A DNA stretch of 64,000 nucleotides from Sphingomonas sp. Leaf33 (GTDB lineage: Bacteria > Pseudomonadota > Alphaproteobacteria > Sphingomonadales > Sphingomonadaceae). Below, one piece after another: positions 55,422 to 63,796 of the stretch (position 1 is the stretch's first letter; each line of letters begins with the position of its first letter). Location of the stretch: the NCBI RefSeq assembly GCF_001421785.1, contig NZ_LMLB01000001.1, forward strand, positions 1,375,025 to 1,439,024. The letters are read 5' to 3'. The notes below the pieces were generated by a model, which was given only the letters and a program-made list of their open reading frames with translations, was not told where the DNA came from and made no database searches. The position numbers were made by a program, and so were the translations under genes.

Positions 55422-56077
55422 CATTTTATGGGCGAATTGGGATCGAGGCGCATGTCGAGGTACCGATCCACGCTGCCCATCAGCTGATCCATCTCATGCT
55501 CGAAGAAATGGTTCGCGCCGGGGATCGTGTCGTGGTGGATGGTGATGTGCTTCTGCGTGCGCAGCTTGTCGACCAGCTTCTGCACCGCGATCGGGGTCAC
55601 GACCTCGTCCGCTTCGCCCTGGATGATGATGCCGCTCGACGGGCAGGGCGCCAGGAAGGTGAAGTCGAACATGTTGGCGGGCGGCGCGACCGAGATGAAG
55701 CCGCGGATTTCCGGGCGGCGCATCAGCAGCTGCATGCCGATCCACGCGCCGAAGCCGAAGCCCGCGACCCAGGTCGTCGATGCCTCGGGATGGAAGCTTT
55801 GCACCCAGTCCAGCGCGCTGGCGGCATCCGACAGCTCGCCGACGCCGTTGTCGAACACGCCCTGGCTCTTGCCCACGCCACGGAAATTGAAGCGCAGCGT
55901 CGCGAAACCGCGGCGCTGGAACGTCTTGTACAGTTCCTGCACGATGCGGTTGTTCATCGTGCCGCCCGACATCGGGTGCGGGTGGAGGATCATGGCGACA
56001 GGCGCACGCGGGCGGGGGGCGGGGGCGAACCGCCCCTCCAGGCGACCTTCGGGACCGGGGAAAATGACTTCTGGCAT
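55421..56077 (-). CDS. Alpha/beta hydrolase of the small serine hydrolase type
   Basis: The 218-residue protein has the short form often annotated as an uncharacterised alpha/beta hydrolase: ILHPHPMSGGTMNNRIVQEL (about residues 30-49), LRFNFRGVGKSQG, and late Asp (GEADEVV) and His (GANHFF). The elbow reads VAGFGFGAW, with no Ser or Cys in the middle position, so catalysis is doubtful. It is divergent from the cysteine desulfurase pair. Confidence 0.88.
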   Translation of the reverse strand: MPEVIFPGPEGRLEGRFAPAPRPRAPVAMILHPHPMSGGTMNNRIVQELYKTFQRRGFATLRFNFRGVGKSQGVFDNGVGELSDAASALDWVQSFHPEASTTWVAGFGFGAWIGMQLLMRRPEIRGFISVAPPANMFDFTFLAPCPSSGIIIQGEADEVVTPIAVQKLVDKLRTQKHITIHHDTIPGANHFFEHEMDQLMGSVDRYLDMRLDPNSPIK

Positions 56078-56194
56078 GATGAGCGGAACCTGCGAGGGAG
56101 GCCGGCGCGTTGCAATGGCGCGCGTGGAAAGCGGGCGCTATATAAGAAGCTGCCACGCGGGCGCAACGAAACTCGACATTCGTAAGGGAGCCCC

Positions 56195-57295
56195 GTGGCC
56201 AACCGTCTCTACCTCGATCACGCCGCCACCACCCCGATGCTGCCGCAGGCGGCCGAGGCGGTCGTGCGCGGCCTGGCGTGCTGGGCCAATCCGTCGTCCC
56301 CGCATGCGGAGGGTCGTGCCGCGCGCGCGATGCTGGAGAGCGCGCGCAATGTGCTGAAGACAGCCTATCGCTGGCCGGGCGAGCTGATCCTGACCAGCGG
56401 GGCGACCGAAGCGATCTGGATGGCCTTGACCCGCGCGCAGGTCGCCAGCGTCCTGGTCGGTGCGACCGAGCATGAGGCCGTGCTGCGCGCCGCACCCGAG
56501 GCGGTGCGCCTGGGCGTCCGGCCCGACGGTATCCTGAACCTCGACGCGCTCGCCCGCGAACTCGCCGTCGCGCCAGCGCCTGCGCTGGTCGCGGTGCAAT
56601 GGGCCAACAGCGAGACGGGCGTCATCCAGCCGATCGCCGAGATCGCGCAGATCGTCCACGCCGCCGGCGGCCGGCTGTTCGTCGATGCCGCGCAGATGCC
56701 GTCGTCGTGGAACGACCACCCGCCGCAGGACGTCGCCGACCTGATCGCGATTTCGGGCCACAAGCGCGGCGGCCCGGCCGGCATCGGCGGGCTGCTGGTC
56801 CGCGACCTCGCGCTGCTGCTGCCGACCGGCGGGCAGGAGCGCGGCTATCGCGGCGGGACGGAGAACATGCCGGCCGCGCTGGGGTTCGCCGCCGCGGTGG
56901 CGGTAGCGGAAGACCTTGCCGCGATGGTGTCGCTGCGCGCGCGACTCGATTCGGCGATCGAGGCGCTGGGCGGCGAAGTGGTCGCCGCCCGCGCGCTGCG
57001 CGCGCCGCACATCGCGTCCTACCGGATGCCCGGACTGTCGGCGGCGGCGCAGCTGATCCGCTTCGACCTGGCCGGCATCGCGGTGTCGGCGGGGTCGGCG
57101 TGCTCGTCGGGCACGATGCGCCCCAGCCACGTCCTGGCGCACATGGGCTGGGACGGGGCGGCGGCCAGCGAAGTCGTCCGCGTCAGCTTCGCGCGCACCA
57201 CGACCCCGGCCGATGTCGAGCGGTTCATCGCCGCCTGGGCCAGCGTCGCCCGCGACCTGCGCACGCGAGGCGAGCCGGCCGAAGAGCTGCTGTGA
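56195..57295 (+). CDS. Cysteine desulfurase family protein (first of two)
   Basis: This 366-residue class V aminotransferase removes sulfur from cysteine for Fe-S or other thio-cofactors. The PLP Lys is K190 in SGHKRGGPAG and the persulfide Cys is C303 in GSACSSGTMRPSHV; both are intact. The GTG start at 56195 has AAGGGAG upstream. The second desulfurase gene overlaps its stop by four bases (GTGA). It is shorter and more divergent than typical IscS. Confidence 0.92.
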   Translation: MANRLYLDHAATTPMLPQAAEAVVRGLACWANPSSPHAEGRAARAMLESARNVLKTAYRWPGELILTSGATEAIWMALTRAQVASVLVGATEHEAVLRAAPEAVRLGVRPDGILNLDALARELAVAPAPALVAVQWANSETGVIQPIAEIAQIVHAAGGRLFVDAAQMPSSWNDHPPQDVADLIAISGHKRGGPAGIGGLLVRDLALLLPTGGQERGYRGGTENMPAALGFAAAVAVAEDLAAMVSLRARLDSAIEALGGEVVAARALRAPHIASYRMPGLSAAAQLIRFDLAGIAVSAGSACSSGTMRPSHVLAHMGWDGAAASEVVRVSFARTTTPADVERFIAAWASVARDLRTRGEPAEELL

Positions 57296-58371
57296 TCTAC
57301 CTCGACTATCAGGCGACGACGCCGATCGCGCCGGAAGCCTTCGACGCCATGCTGCCGTGGCTGCGCGACGGCTTCGCCAACCCCCATTCGCCGCACGCCG
57401 CCGGCCGCCGGGCGAAAGCAGCGGTCGAGGTCGCGCGGGATCAGGTCGCCGCGCTGTTGCCCGCGGGCGGTCGGGTCAGCTTCACCAGCGGCGCGACCGA
57501 AGCGCTCAACTGGGCGATCCAGGGTATCGCGGGGCCGGTCGTCACGATCGCCACCGAACATGCGGCGGTGCTGGAAACGGCGCGGGCGGGTGGCCGGTGT
57601 ACCGTCCTGCCGGTCGGCGGCGACGGGCTGGTCGATCTGGACGCCGCGCGACAGGCGATCCGCCCCGGTACGGCGCTGGTCGCAGCCATGCTGGTCAACA
57701 ACGAGATCGGCACGATTCAGCCGATCGCTGAACTGGCCGCGATCGCCCATGCCGCGGGCGCGCTGTTTCTGTGCGACGCGGTGCAGGGCTATGGCCGCAT
57801 TCCCATCCCCGACACCTGCGACCTGATCGCGGTGTCCGCGCACAAGATCCACGGGCCGAAGGGCATCGGCGCCTTGTGGATTCGCGACGGCGTCGATCTC
57901 GCGCCGCTGATGCACGGCGGTGGGCAGGAGGCGGGCGGGCGATCGGGCACGCTCAGCCCTGCGCTGTGTGCGGGATTCGGTGCGGCGGCGGCGCTGGCGA
58001 AGGCGCGGCAGATGACGGACGCAGAGCATGTCTTCTCGCTCTTCGGCCTAGCCGACAGCCTTCTGGGCGGCGACTGGGTGGTGAATGGATCGATCGAGCA
58101 TCGTTACTATGGCAACCTGAACGTCCGCCTGCCGGGCCTGGACGTGGCGCGGCTGATGAGCGACCTGCGCGACATCGCCTTTTCCGCCGGATCGGCCTGC
58201 GCCAGCGGATCGGGTCGCTCGAGCCATGTGCTGCGCGCGATCGGGCTGTCGGACACCCAGGCGCGCGAAAGTGTCCGGATCGGCTTCGGCCGCTACACCA
58301 CCGCGCAGGACATCGACGACGCCATGACTCGCCTCACCGCTGCCGCGCACGCCCAGTGCATCGCCGCATGA
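57292..58371 (+). CDS. Cysteine desulfurase family protein (second of two)
   Basis: The 359-residue protein is a full-length cysteine desulfurase with K185 in SAHKIHGPKGIGALW and the active Cys C303 in GSACASGSGRSSH, closer to NifS/IscS than the first copy. The start is GTG at 57292 in a GTGA overlap. Two intact desulfurases in tandem, followed by ferredoxin, suggest they work together or form a heteromer. Confidence 0.93.
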   Translation: MIYLDYQATTPIAPEAFDAMLPWLRDGFANPHSPHAAGRRAKAAVEVARDQVAALLPAGGRVSFTSGATEALNWAIQGIAGPVVTIATEHAAVLETARAGGRCTVLPVGGDGLVDLDAARQAIRPGTALVAAMLVNNEIGTIQPIAELAAIAHAAGALFLCDAVQGYGRIPIPDTCDLIAVSAHKIHGPKGIGALWIRDGVDLAPLMHGGGQEAGGRSGTLSPALCAGFGAAAALAKARQMTDAEHVFSLFGLADSLLGGDWVVNGSIEHRYYGNLNVRLPGLDVARLMSDLRDIAFSAGSACASGSGRSSHVLRAIGLSDTQARESVRIGFGRYTTAQDIDDAMTRLTAAAHAQCIAA

Positions 58372-58700
58372 TCCGCGTCCATCTGATCGGTACCGATGGC
58401 CGAACGACCGAGGCGCACGGCGAGGCGGGCGACACCCTGCTGCGTCTTGCCCAAGCCGCAGGCCAGCCGCTGGAGGGCACCTGCGAAGGCCAGATGGCCT
58501 GTTCGACCTGCCATGTGATCGTCGCGGCGGAGGATTTCGACCGCCTGCCGCCGGCGAGCGAGGAGGAGGAGGATATGCTTGACCTCGCCGCCGTGGCGAC
58601 GCGGACCAGCCGGCTGGCCTGCCAGATCGTGCTGACGCCGGCGATCGACGGCCTCACCGTGCGCGTGCCGGCGGAGGCGCGCGACATGCGCGGTCGATGA
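58368..58700 (+). CDS. [2Fe-2S] ferredoxin (adrenodoxin/ISC type)
   Basis: The 110-residue ferredoxin has the cluster ligands C39, C45, C48 and C85 in GTCEGQMACSTCHV and RLACQIVL, the C-x5-C-x2-C...C pattern of adrenodoxin-type Fdx in Fe-S assembly. The acidic stretch SEEEEDMLDLA fits its docking helix. ATG at 58368 overlaps the second desulfurase. It presumably donates electrons to Fe-S formation. Confidence 0.94.
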   Translation: MIRVHLIGTDGRTTEAHGEAGDTLLRLAQAAGQPLEGTCEGQMACSTCHVIVAAEDFDRLPPASEEEEDMLDLAAVATRTSRLACQIVLTPAIDGLTVRVPAEARDMRGR

Positions 58701-58798
58701 ACGGGAGATAACGTCTCATTCATGGAACGTGCATGGCCTGCTATCCATTCTTGCCCTCAGGAGCCCGCGTTTCGGGCGTGTAAAAGAGGAGCAGGATC

Positions 58799-59086
58799 AT
58801 GAAGATGATCGCATTGGCCGCCGCCGGCCTGATCGCCGCCACCGCCGTCACCCCGACCCCCGCCGAGGCACAGCGTCACGGCTGGAACGACGGACGCGGC
58901 TGGAACCGTGGCCATGACCGCCACTGGCGCGACGACCGCCGTGGCTGGCGTGGGGACCGGCGCGGCGGGCGCGGCTGGAACCGCGGCAGCTGGAATGGCG
59001 GCTGGGACCGCGGCTATCGCGGTAATCGCGTGCGCTGCGTCTGGGTCCGCGGCTGGAACGGCCCGGAGCGCCGCTGCTACCGGTAA
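58799..59086 (+). CDS. Secreted Trp/Arg/Gly-rich protein
   Basis: The 95-residue protein has a signal peptide ending TPAEAQ near residue 25. The mature part is a strongly basic repeat of Gly, Arg, Trp, Asn and Asp (for example RGWNRGHDRHWRDDRRGW at 33-50) and closes with two Cys in VRCVWVRGWNGPERRCYR, likely a disulfide. Such short proteins are common in sphingomonads; their function is unknown. GAGGAGCAGG lies just upstream. Confidence 0.8.
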   Translation: MKMIALAAAGLIAATAVTPTPAEAQRHGWNDGRGWNRGHDRHWRDDRRGWRGDRRGGRGWNRGSWNGGWDRGYRGNRVRCVWVRGWNGPERRCYR

Positions 59087-59144
59087 CTGCCATCGATAAT
59101 TCGGTGGCTTGATCGCGCCGCCCGGCTCCCCTATCTGGCGCACG

Positions 59145-59232
59145 GGAGTCGGGCGGACGGGGTCGTCGCCAACCTGGTCAGGGCCGGAAGGCAGCAGCCA
59201 CAACGATTTCGCCCCGGGTCGTCCCGGCTCCC
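59145..59232 (+). ncRNA. ffs: Signal recognition particle RNA (4.5S, small type)
   Basis: The core GGTCAGGGCCGGAAGGCAGC (59177-59196) is the conserved asymmetric loop and GGAA tetraloop helix of bacterial SRP RNA. The outer arms GGGAGTCGGG (59145-59154) and CCCGGCTCCC (59223-59232) pair, giving about 88 bases. Exact ends are approximate. It binds Ffh and targets inner-membrane proteins. Confidence 0.9.
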
Positions 59233-59392
59233 ACCGCGCAGCTTGCGAGAGAGCGGCTGTGCCGCTCCACGCAAGCAAGCGCGGCCGGCGGGCCAGCGGC
59301 CCGACCGACGACGCGGCTTTGGTGCGGCGTATAACCGTCAAGCGCCGCCACTTTTGCCAATGCGTCGAGTCTTCCCTGCGCCGCCTCGTATA

Positions 59393-59995
59393 TCAGGATT
59401 CATCAGCGACAGTGTAGACGTCGTCACCGTAGGCGGGTGGCTGATCCGTCGCGCTGCGGTGATACACCATCGGGATCGCCAGCCGCAGTCCGTCTGCCGG
59501 CAGTGGCGTGACCCGATGCTCCATCGCGCCCTCGAAACAGACGAAAAGCCCGGGCCGCGGTCGGAGCGATGCGATGGTTCCGCTACTGTCGCGAAACTGA
59601 AGCTCGCCACCGCTGTCTGGCACCATCGCGTAGAAGACGCCGGTGACGGCATTCATATCAGAATGCCAGGTGTTCGCAGCGCCCTCGCGCTCCAGAATAT
59701 TGAGCGTGACGGCGGCACGCAGGCGATTTGCCGCGAATAGCGGATATCCCACGCTACGTGCGGCAAAATCTCGCAGGTCCCGATGGTACAGTGACCACAT
59801 CCAGGGCAGCCCCGACCGGATGACCGCTCCATCGACACAGGCGAACAGACCGCGTTGATCGTCCGGCACGCCCGGATCGCCGTCGTGCAGAACCTGACGC
59901 ATCGGCGAACTGGCCAGTGTCCGGACATCGTCCTGCCACTGCGCCGGTAGTCGGCCCGCGGCGGCAAGGTCCAGGGCATGGAATGGCGGGAGCAT
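59393..59995 (-). CDS. 2-oxoglutarate/Fe(II)-dependent oxygenase-like protein
   Basis: The 200-residue protein has the double-stranded beta-helix Fe ligands H111, D113 (NTWHSDMN) and H160 (GAMEHRVTPL), with R171 for the 2-oxoglutarate carboxylate. ATG at 59995 gives the MLPPFHALDL start. The closest likeness is to prolyl-hydroxylase-type enzymes. Substrate unknown. It is convergent with the SRP RNA and divergent from the HTH-like gene. Confidence 0.82.
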   Translation of the reverse strand: MLPPFHALDLAAAGRLPAQWQDDVRTLASSPMRQVLHDGDPGVPDDQRGLFACVDGAVIRSGLPWMWSLYHRDLRDFAARSVGYPLFAANRLRAAVTLNILEREGAANTWHSDMNAVTGVFYAMVPDSGGELQFRDSSGTIASLRPRPGLFVCFEGAMEHRVTPLPADGLRLAIPMVYHRSATDQPPAYGDDVYTVADES

Positions 59996-60085
59996 CGGTC
60001 TGACCTTATGATGCCGCGGCGCTAAACGAAAGAATGCTCGACCGGAACAAAAGAAGAACTTTCCTACACGCGCCAAATCTGCTCC

Positions 60086-60514
60086 ATGTATCGGATGACT
60101 GCGCCCGACACCGCCGCCGAAGCCTATCCCTTCACCCCCGTGCCGATCGCCCGCGCACGCCACGACGGCTGGTCCCCCGAGCGGCAGCGCTGTTTCATCG
60201 CGGCGCTCGCCGAACTTGGCAGCGTCCATGCTGCGGCGCGGTCCGTCGGCTCCAGCCGGGCGGGTGTGGACAGGCTGCGTCGCCGCTCGGGTGCGGAGAG
60301 CTTTGCCGCCGCCTGGGATGCGGCGCTTGCCGAGGCACATGCAAGACTGTTCGAGGCGCTCTTTCAGCGTGCTACGGTCGGCGTCCTGATGCCGCGCAAG
60401 TATCGCGGCGGGATTGTCGGTTTTCGTCACTTCCACGACAATGCCGCCGGCCTGGCCGCGTTGCGTGAGCCGCCGTTGCCGCCGCATCTGCGTCGAGGGA
60501 CGGAGCAAAGGTGA
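60086..60514 (+). CDS. Helix-turn-helix-like protein (paralogue of the gene at 17.4 kb)
   Basis: The 142-residue protein begins with FTPVPIARARHDGWSPERQ then RCFIAALAELGSVHAAARSV (residues 31-50 approximately), nearly the same motif as the 329-residue protein at 17357. The rest is short with DRLRRRSGAESFAAAWDAAL and a His/Pro-rich end. It may bind DNA through the N-terminal unit; its role is unknown. A start at ATG 60095 is also possible. Confidence 0.75.
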   Translation: MYRMTAPDTAAEAYPFTPVPIARARHDGWSPERQRCFIAALAELGSVHAAARSVGSSRAGVDRLRRRSGAESFAAAWDAALAEAHARLFEALFQRATVGVLMPRKYRGGIVGFRHFHDNAAGLAALREPPLPPHLRRGTEQR

Positions 60515-60623
60515 CAAAGGTGACAAGCGGCGTCGGATTCACCGCGTTTCGGTCAACTTTGCGCCGCCCGTCCTCGAACCGACCCTTCGACAACGCCTGC
60601 GCTTGGCCCTAGAGAAGACTGCA

Positions 60624-62279
60624 ATGTCCGACTCCCTCGACCTCGGCGAACCTCCGCAGCCCAAGGGCGCTGCGTACCGTGTGCTCGCCCGCAAATACCG
60701 GCCGCAGACGTTCCGTGAACTGATCGGCCAGGACGCGATGGTCACGACGCTGGGCAATGCAATCCGGCGCGATCGGCTGGCGCACGCGTTTCTGCTGACC
60801 GGCGTGCGCGGGGTTGGCAAGACATCGACCGCGCGGCTGATCGCCAAGGCGCTGAACTGCATCGGACCGGACGGCAACGGGGGGCCGACGATCGATCCGT
60901 GCGGCGTGTGCGAGCCGTGCCGCGCCATCGCCGAGGGGCGCCATATCGACGTGATCGAGATGGACGCCGCCAGCCACACCGGCATCGACGACATCCGCGA
61001 AATCATCGAGGCGTCGCGCTATGCCGCGGTGTCGGCGCGCTACAAGATCTACATCATCGACGAAGTCCACATGCTGTCGAAGGCCGCGTTCAACGGCCTG
61101 CTCAAGACGCTGGAAGAACCGCCGGGCCATGTGAAGTTCCTGTTCGCCACTACGGAAGTGAACAAGGTGCCGGTGACGGTGCTGTCGCGCTGCCAGCGGT
61201 TCGACCTGAAGCGGATTCCGGCCGAACTGCTCGCCGCGCACTTCGCCGAGGTCGCCCGGGCCGAGGGCGTTGAGGCGGAGGGGGACGCCCTGGCTCTGGT
61301 CGCGCGCGCGGCGGAAGGGTCGGCGCGCGACGGCCTGTCGATCCTTGACCAGGCGATCGCGCACGCCGGGATCGAGGGTGGTGCGGTGACCGCCGACGCG
61401 GTGCGCGACATGCTGGGCCTCAGTGACCGCGGCGCGATCCGCACGCTGTTCGGCAAGCTGCTGGAGGGCGATGCGGCGGGTGTGCTCGCCAACCTGCGCC
61501 AGCAATATGACCTGGGCGTCGATCCGACCGCGGTGTTGAATACGTTGCTGGAGACGGTCCACGGCGCCACGCTCATCAAGATCGGCGCGGACCTGAGCGC
61601 GGCCGGACAGGCGGCGGAGGAGCGGGCGGCGCTTGCCGAATGGGCGACCGCGCTCAGCTTCCCGGCGCTCCACCGGCTGTGGCAGTTGCTGCTGAAGGGC
61701 CATGACGAAGTCGCTCGCGCGGCGCTGCCGATCGAGACTGCGGAGATGGCGCTGCTGCGCGTGATCCATGCCGCGAGCCTGCCCGATCCGGGCGAACTCG
61801 CCAGACAGATCGCGACCGGCGGCGTGCCGGCCCCGGCGGCGGGGCAGGGCGTGCCGGCACCGACGCCGGCTCCGGCCGCACCTGCCGCCGCGGCTGCCGA
61901 GCCAGCGCTGCCGGCCAGCCTGCGCGACGTGCACACGCTGCTCGACGCGTCGGACCGGATGCGGCTCGCGGTCGATGTCTGGCACCGGCTGCGTGTGGTC
62001 AGCTTCGATTTCCCGCAGATCATTCTCAGCAACCTTGCCCCGCTGCCGGCAGAGCTGCCGAAGGAACTCGCCAGCGAACTGCGCGCGCTGACCGGCAAGA
62101 CGTGGAAGGTGACGTTGTCGCCGACGCCGGGCGACCCCACTTTGGCGGAACAGAGTGCAGCGGCCGAGGAAGCCGCGCGCGCGGCGGTGCTGGCGACCCC
62201 GATGGTCGCTGCGGCGCTGGCGGCGTTCCCGAACGCCGAACTCAAGCAATTCAAACTGGCCGGAGGCAATCAGGCGTGA
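60624..62279 (+). CDS. dnaX: DNA polymerase III subunit gamma/tau
   Basis: DnaX is the clamp-loader motor of the replicative polymerase. The 551-residue product has Walker A TGVRGVGKTST (59-69), a zinc-binding Cys set (NC, then CGVCEPC), the DEVHMLS box, SRCQRFDLKR and the sensor-1 FATTEVNKVP. A Pro/Ala-rich linker lies near 410-440. ATG at 60624 gives the MSDSLDLGEPPQ start. No A-rich frameshift site was seen, so only tau may be made. It overlaps ybaB. Confidence 0.96.
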   Translation: MSDSLDLGEPPQPKGAAYRVLARKYRPQTFRELIGQDAMVTTLGNAIRRDRLAHAFLLTGVRGVGKTSTARLIAKALNCIGPDGNGGPTIDPCGVCEPCRAIAEGRHIDVIEMDAASHTGIDDIREIIEASRYAAVSARYKIYIIDEVHMLSKAAFNGLLKTLEEPPGHVKFLFATTEVNKVPVTVLSRCQRFDLKRIPAELLAAHFAEVARAEGVEAEGDALALVARAAEGSARDGLSILDQAIAHAGIEGGAVTADAVRDMLGLSDRGAIRTLFGKLLEGDAAGVLANLRQQYDLGVDPTAVLNTLLETVHGATLIKIGADLSAAGQAAEERAALAEWATALSFPALHRLWQLLLKGHDEVARAALPIETAEMALLRVIHAASLPDPGELARQIATGGVPAPAAGQGVPAPTPAPAAPAAAAAEPALPASLRDVHTLLDASDRMRLAVDVWHRLRVVSFDFPQIILSNLAPLPAELPKELASELRALTGKTWKVTLSPTPGDPTLAEQSAAAEEAARAAVLATPMVAAALAAFPNAELKQFKLAGGNQA

Positions 62280-62599
62280 AGAGTATCGAAGACATCATGG
62301 CGATGGCGCAGAACGTCCAGGACGAGCTGCAGAAGGCGCAGGCTAACCTCGATACGATCGAGGTCGAGGGCGTGTCGGGCGGCGGGCTGGTGCGCGTGAA
62401 GGCGTCGGCCAAGGGCCGGATCATGAGCGTCGCCATCGACGATTCGCTGCTCGCGCCGAGCGAGAAAGGGATGCTCGAAGACCTGGTCGCCGCCGCGTTC
62501 AACGATGCGCGGGCGAAGGCGGATGCGGCATCGTCGACAGAGATGGGCAAGCTGACCAGCGGACTGCCGCTGCCGCCGGGCTTCAAGCTGCCGTTCTGA
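62276..62599 (+). CDS. YbaB/EbfC family nucleoid-associated protein
   Basis: The 107-residue protein binds DNA and is usually encoded next to dnaX, as here. It begins MKSIEDIMAMAQNVQDELQK, then the central VKASAKGRIMSVAIDDSLL and the C-terminal GLPLPPGFKLPF, all typical. The start is GTG at 62276 overlapping the dnaX stop (GTGA), which links their translation. Confidence 0.94.
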   Translation: MKSIEDIMAMAQNVQDELQKAQANLDTIEVEGVSGGGLVRVKASAKGRIMSVAIDDSLLAPSEKGMLEDLVAAAFNDARAKADAASSTEMGKLTSGLPLPPGFKLPF

Positions 62600-62614
62600 T
62601 ACCGTTTCTCAGGC

Positions 62615-62640
62615 GGAACGGAATCGCGAGTTAAACCGTT
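62615..62640 (+). promoter_or_regulatory. EcfG-type general stress promoter
   Basis: GGAAC (62615-62619) and CGTT (62637-62640) are 17 bases apart, the alphaproteobacterial EcfG consensus. The expected transcription start falls near 62647, leaving a 26-base leader with AAAAGGGGA before the small membrane protein gene. Confidence 0.7.
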
Positions 62641-62672
62641 GCGCGCGCATCGACTTTTCAAAAAGGGGATGC

Positions 62673-62945
62673 GTGATGAGTGACGACCGGTACACCGAAA
62701 CGACCACTACGACGCCTGGCGTGCAGCCGGCCCACACGACGACTGTCATCGAACGCCGCAGCGGCGGCGGTGGCGGCCTGGTGATCGGGTTGCTGGTTCT
62801 GGTCGTCGTCGCGGTCGGTGTGTTCTTCCTGTTCACGCAGAACAGCAGCGAAACCCGCAAGGACAATGCGATCGCCGGGGCCGCCAAGTCGGTCGGCGAC
62901 GCGGCGAAGGACGTTGGCGACTCGGCCAAGAAGGCGGTCGAGTGA
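62673..62945 (+). CDS. Small stress-associated membrane protein
   Basis: The 90-residue protein has a Thr-rich N-terminus, one membrane helix (LVIGLLVLVVVAVGVFFLF, about residues 36-54) and an Ala/Lys/Asp-rich amphipathic tail (GAAKSVGDAAKDVGDSAKKA) that resembles stress-related LEA/YtxH-like segments. The upstream EcfG promoter points to the general stress response. It lies between ybaB and the convergent mtgA. Confidence 0.8.
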   Translation: MMSDDRYTETTTTTPGVQPAHTTTVIERRSGGGGGLVIGLLVLVVVAVGVFFLFTQNSSETRKDNAIAGAAKSVGDAAKDVGDSAKKAVE

Positions 62946-62994
62946 GGCGTTCGGGGGAGGGCGTTCGCTCTCCCCTGACCATTAGTGAAGCGCC

Positions 62995-63708
62995 TTACCG
63001 CAGGCAGGCGTCGAGCCCCTGGTTCCGAACCGCCGAAATCCGTCGCTGGATCAGTCCGGCATAGCGGCCGGTAAATCCTCGCGGCGCGATTCCGGCGCGC
63101 TTCTTGGGCAAGGGCAGGACGGCGGCGATCTGGGCCGCTTCCCGCGGGCCGAGCGTCCCCGCGCCGTGCTTGAAATACCGGTGCGCGCCTGCTTCGACCC
63201 CGTAGGTGCCGATGCCGGTTTCCGCGACGTTGAGATAGACCTCCATGATCCGCCGCTTGCTCCATAGCGTCTCGATCAGGACGGTGAAATACGCCTCCAG
63301 CGCCTTGCGGGCATAACCACCGCCCTGGAACAGGAAGACGTTCTTCGCGGTCTGCTGGCTGATCGTTGACCCGCCCCGGATGCGCCCGCCCTTGGCATTG
63401 CGATACGCGGCCGCTGCGATCGCCTTGTAATCGAAGCCGGAATGCGAACAGAAACGTGAATCCTCGGCGGCGATTGCGGCGCGCGGCATATCGGGGTCGA
63501 TCCGGTCGAGCGGGGTCCAGTCCTTGGTTACGCCATGGCCGGAGACGACATCGCCCAGCATAGTCCACGTGATCGGCGGCGGTACGAAGCGATAGATGAG
63601 CGTCATCGCGACACTAACGAGCAGGAAGGCGATCAGCAGCGTGCCGAGCCAGCCCAGGATCATGCGGAAAGGCCCTCGACGGGCGCGCGGCGGGCGGGTG
63701 GTGGCCAT
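62995..63708 (-). CDS. mtgA: Monofunctional peptidoglycan transglycosylase
   Basis: MtgA polymerises lipid II into glycan chains without cross-linking. The 237-residue protein has an N-terminal anchor (about 16-40) and the GT51 motifs AAEDSRFCSHSGFD (motif 1 with the catalytic Glu), GGSTISQQTAKN (motif 2) and KRRIMEVYLNVAETG (motif 4, about residues 156-170). The ATG at 63708 is typical. It is divergent from the partial gene at the window end. Confidence 0.95.
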   Translation of the reverse strand: MATTRPPRARRGPFRMILGWLGTLLIAFLLVSVAMTLIYRFVPPPITWTMLGDVVSGHGVTKDWTPLDRIDPDMPRAAIAAEDSRFCSHSGFDYKAIAAAAYRNAKGGRIRGGSTISQQTAKNVFLFQGGGYARKALEAYFTVLIETLWSKRRIMEVYLNVAETGIGTYGVEAGAHRYFKHGAGTLGPREAAQIAAVLPLPKKRAGIAPRGFTGRYAGLIQRRISAVRNQGLDACLR

Positions 63709-63796
63709 GACCCGGTGCTGCTAGCGGGGCAGGGGCGTATAAGAAAGGGCCCGGCGCGGGCGTACGTAGGCAATTTGACGCGAGGGAGATCGTACG

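Noticed and set aside
59143-59330. Hairpins near the SRP RNA as possible tRNA or second ncRNA
   Set aside because: No TTCGA-type T loop or acceptor stem; the short hairpin sequences after 59232 resemble the lepA-downstream repeat only weakly.
60624-62279. Programmed frameshift in dnaX giving gamma
   Set aside because: No A-rich slippery run followed by a stem was seen; the gene is uniformly high GC.
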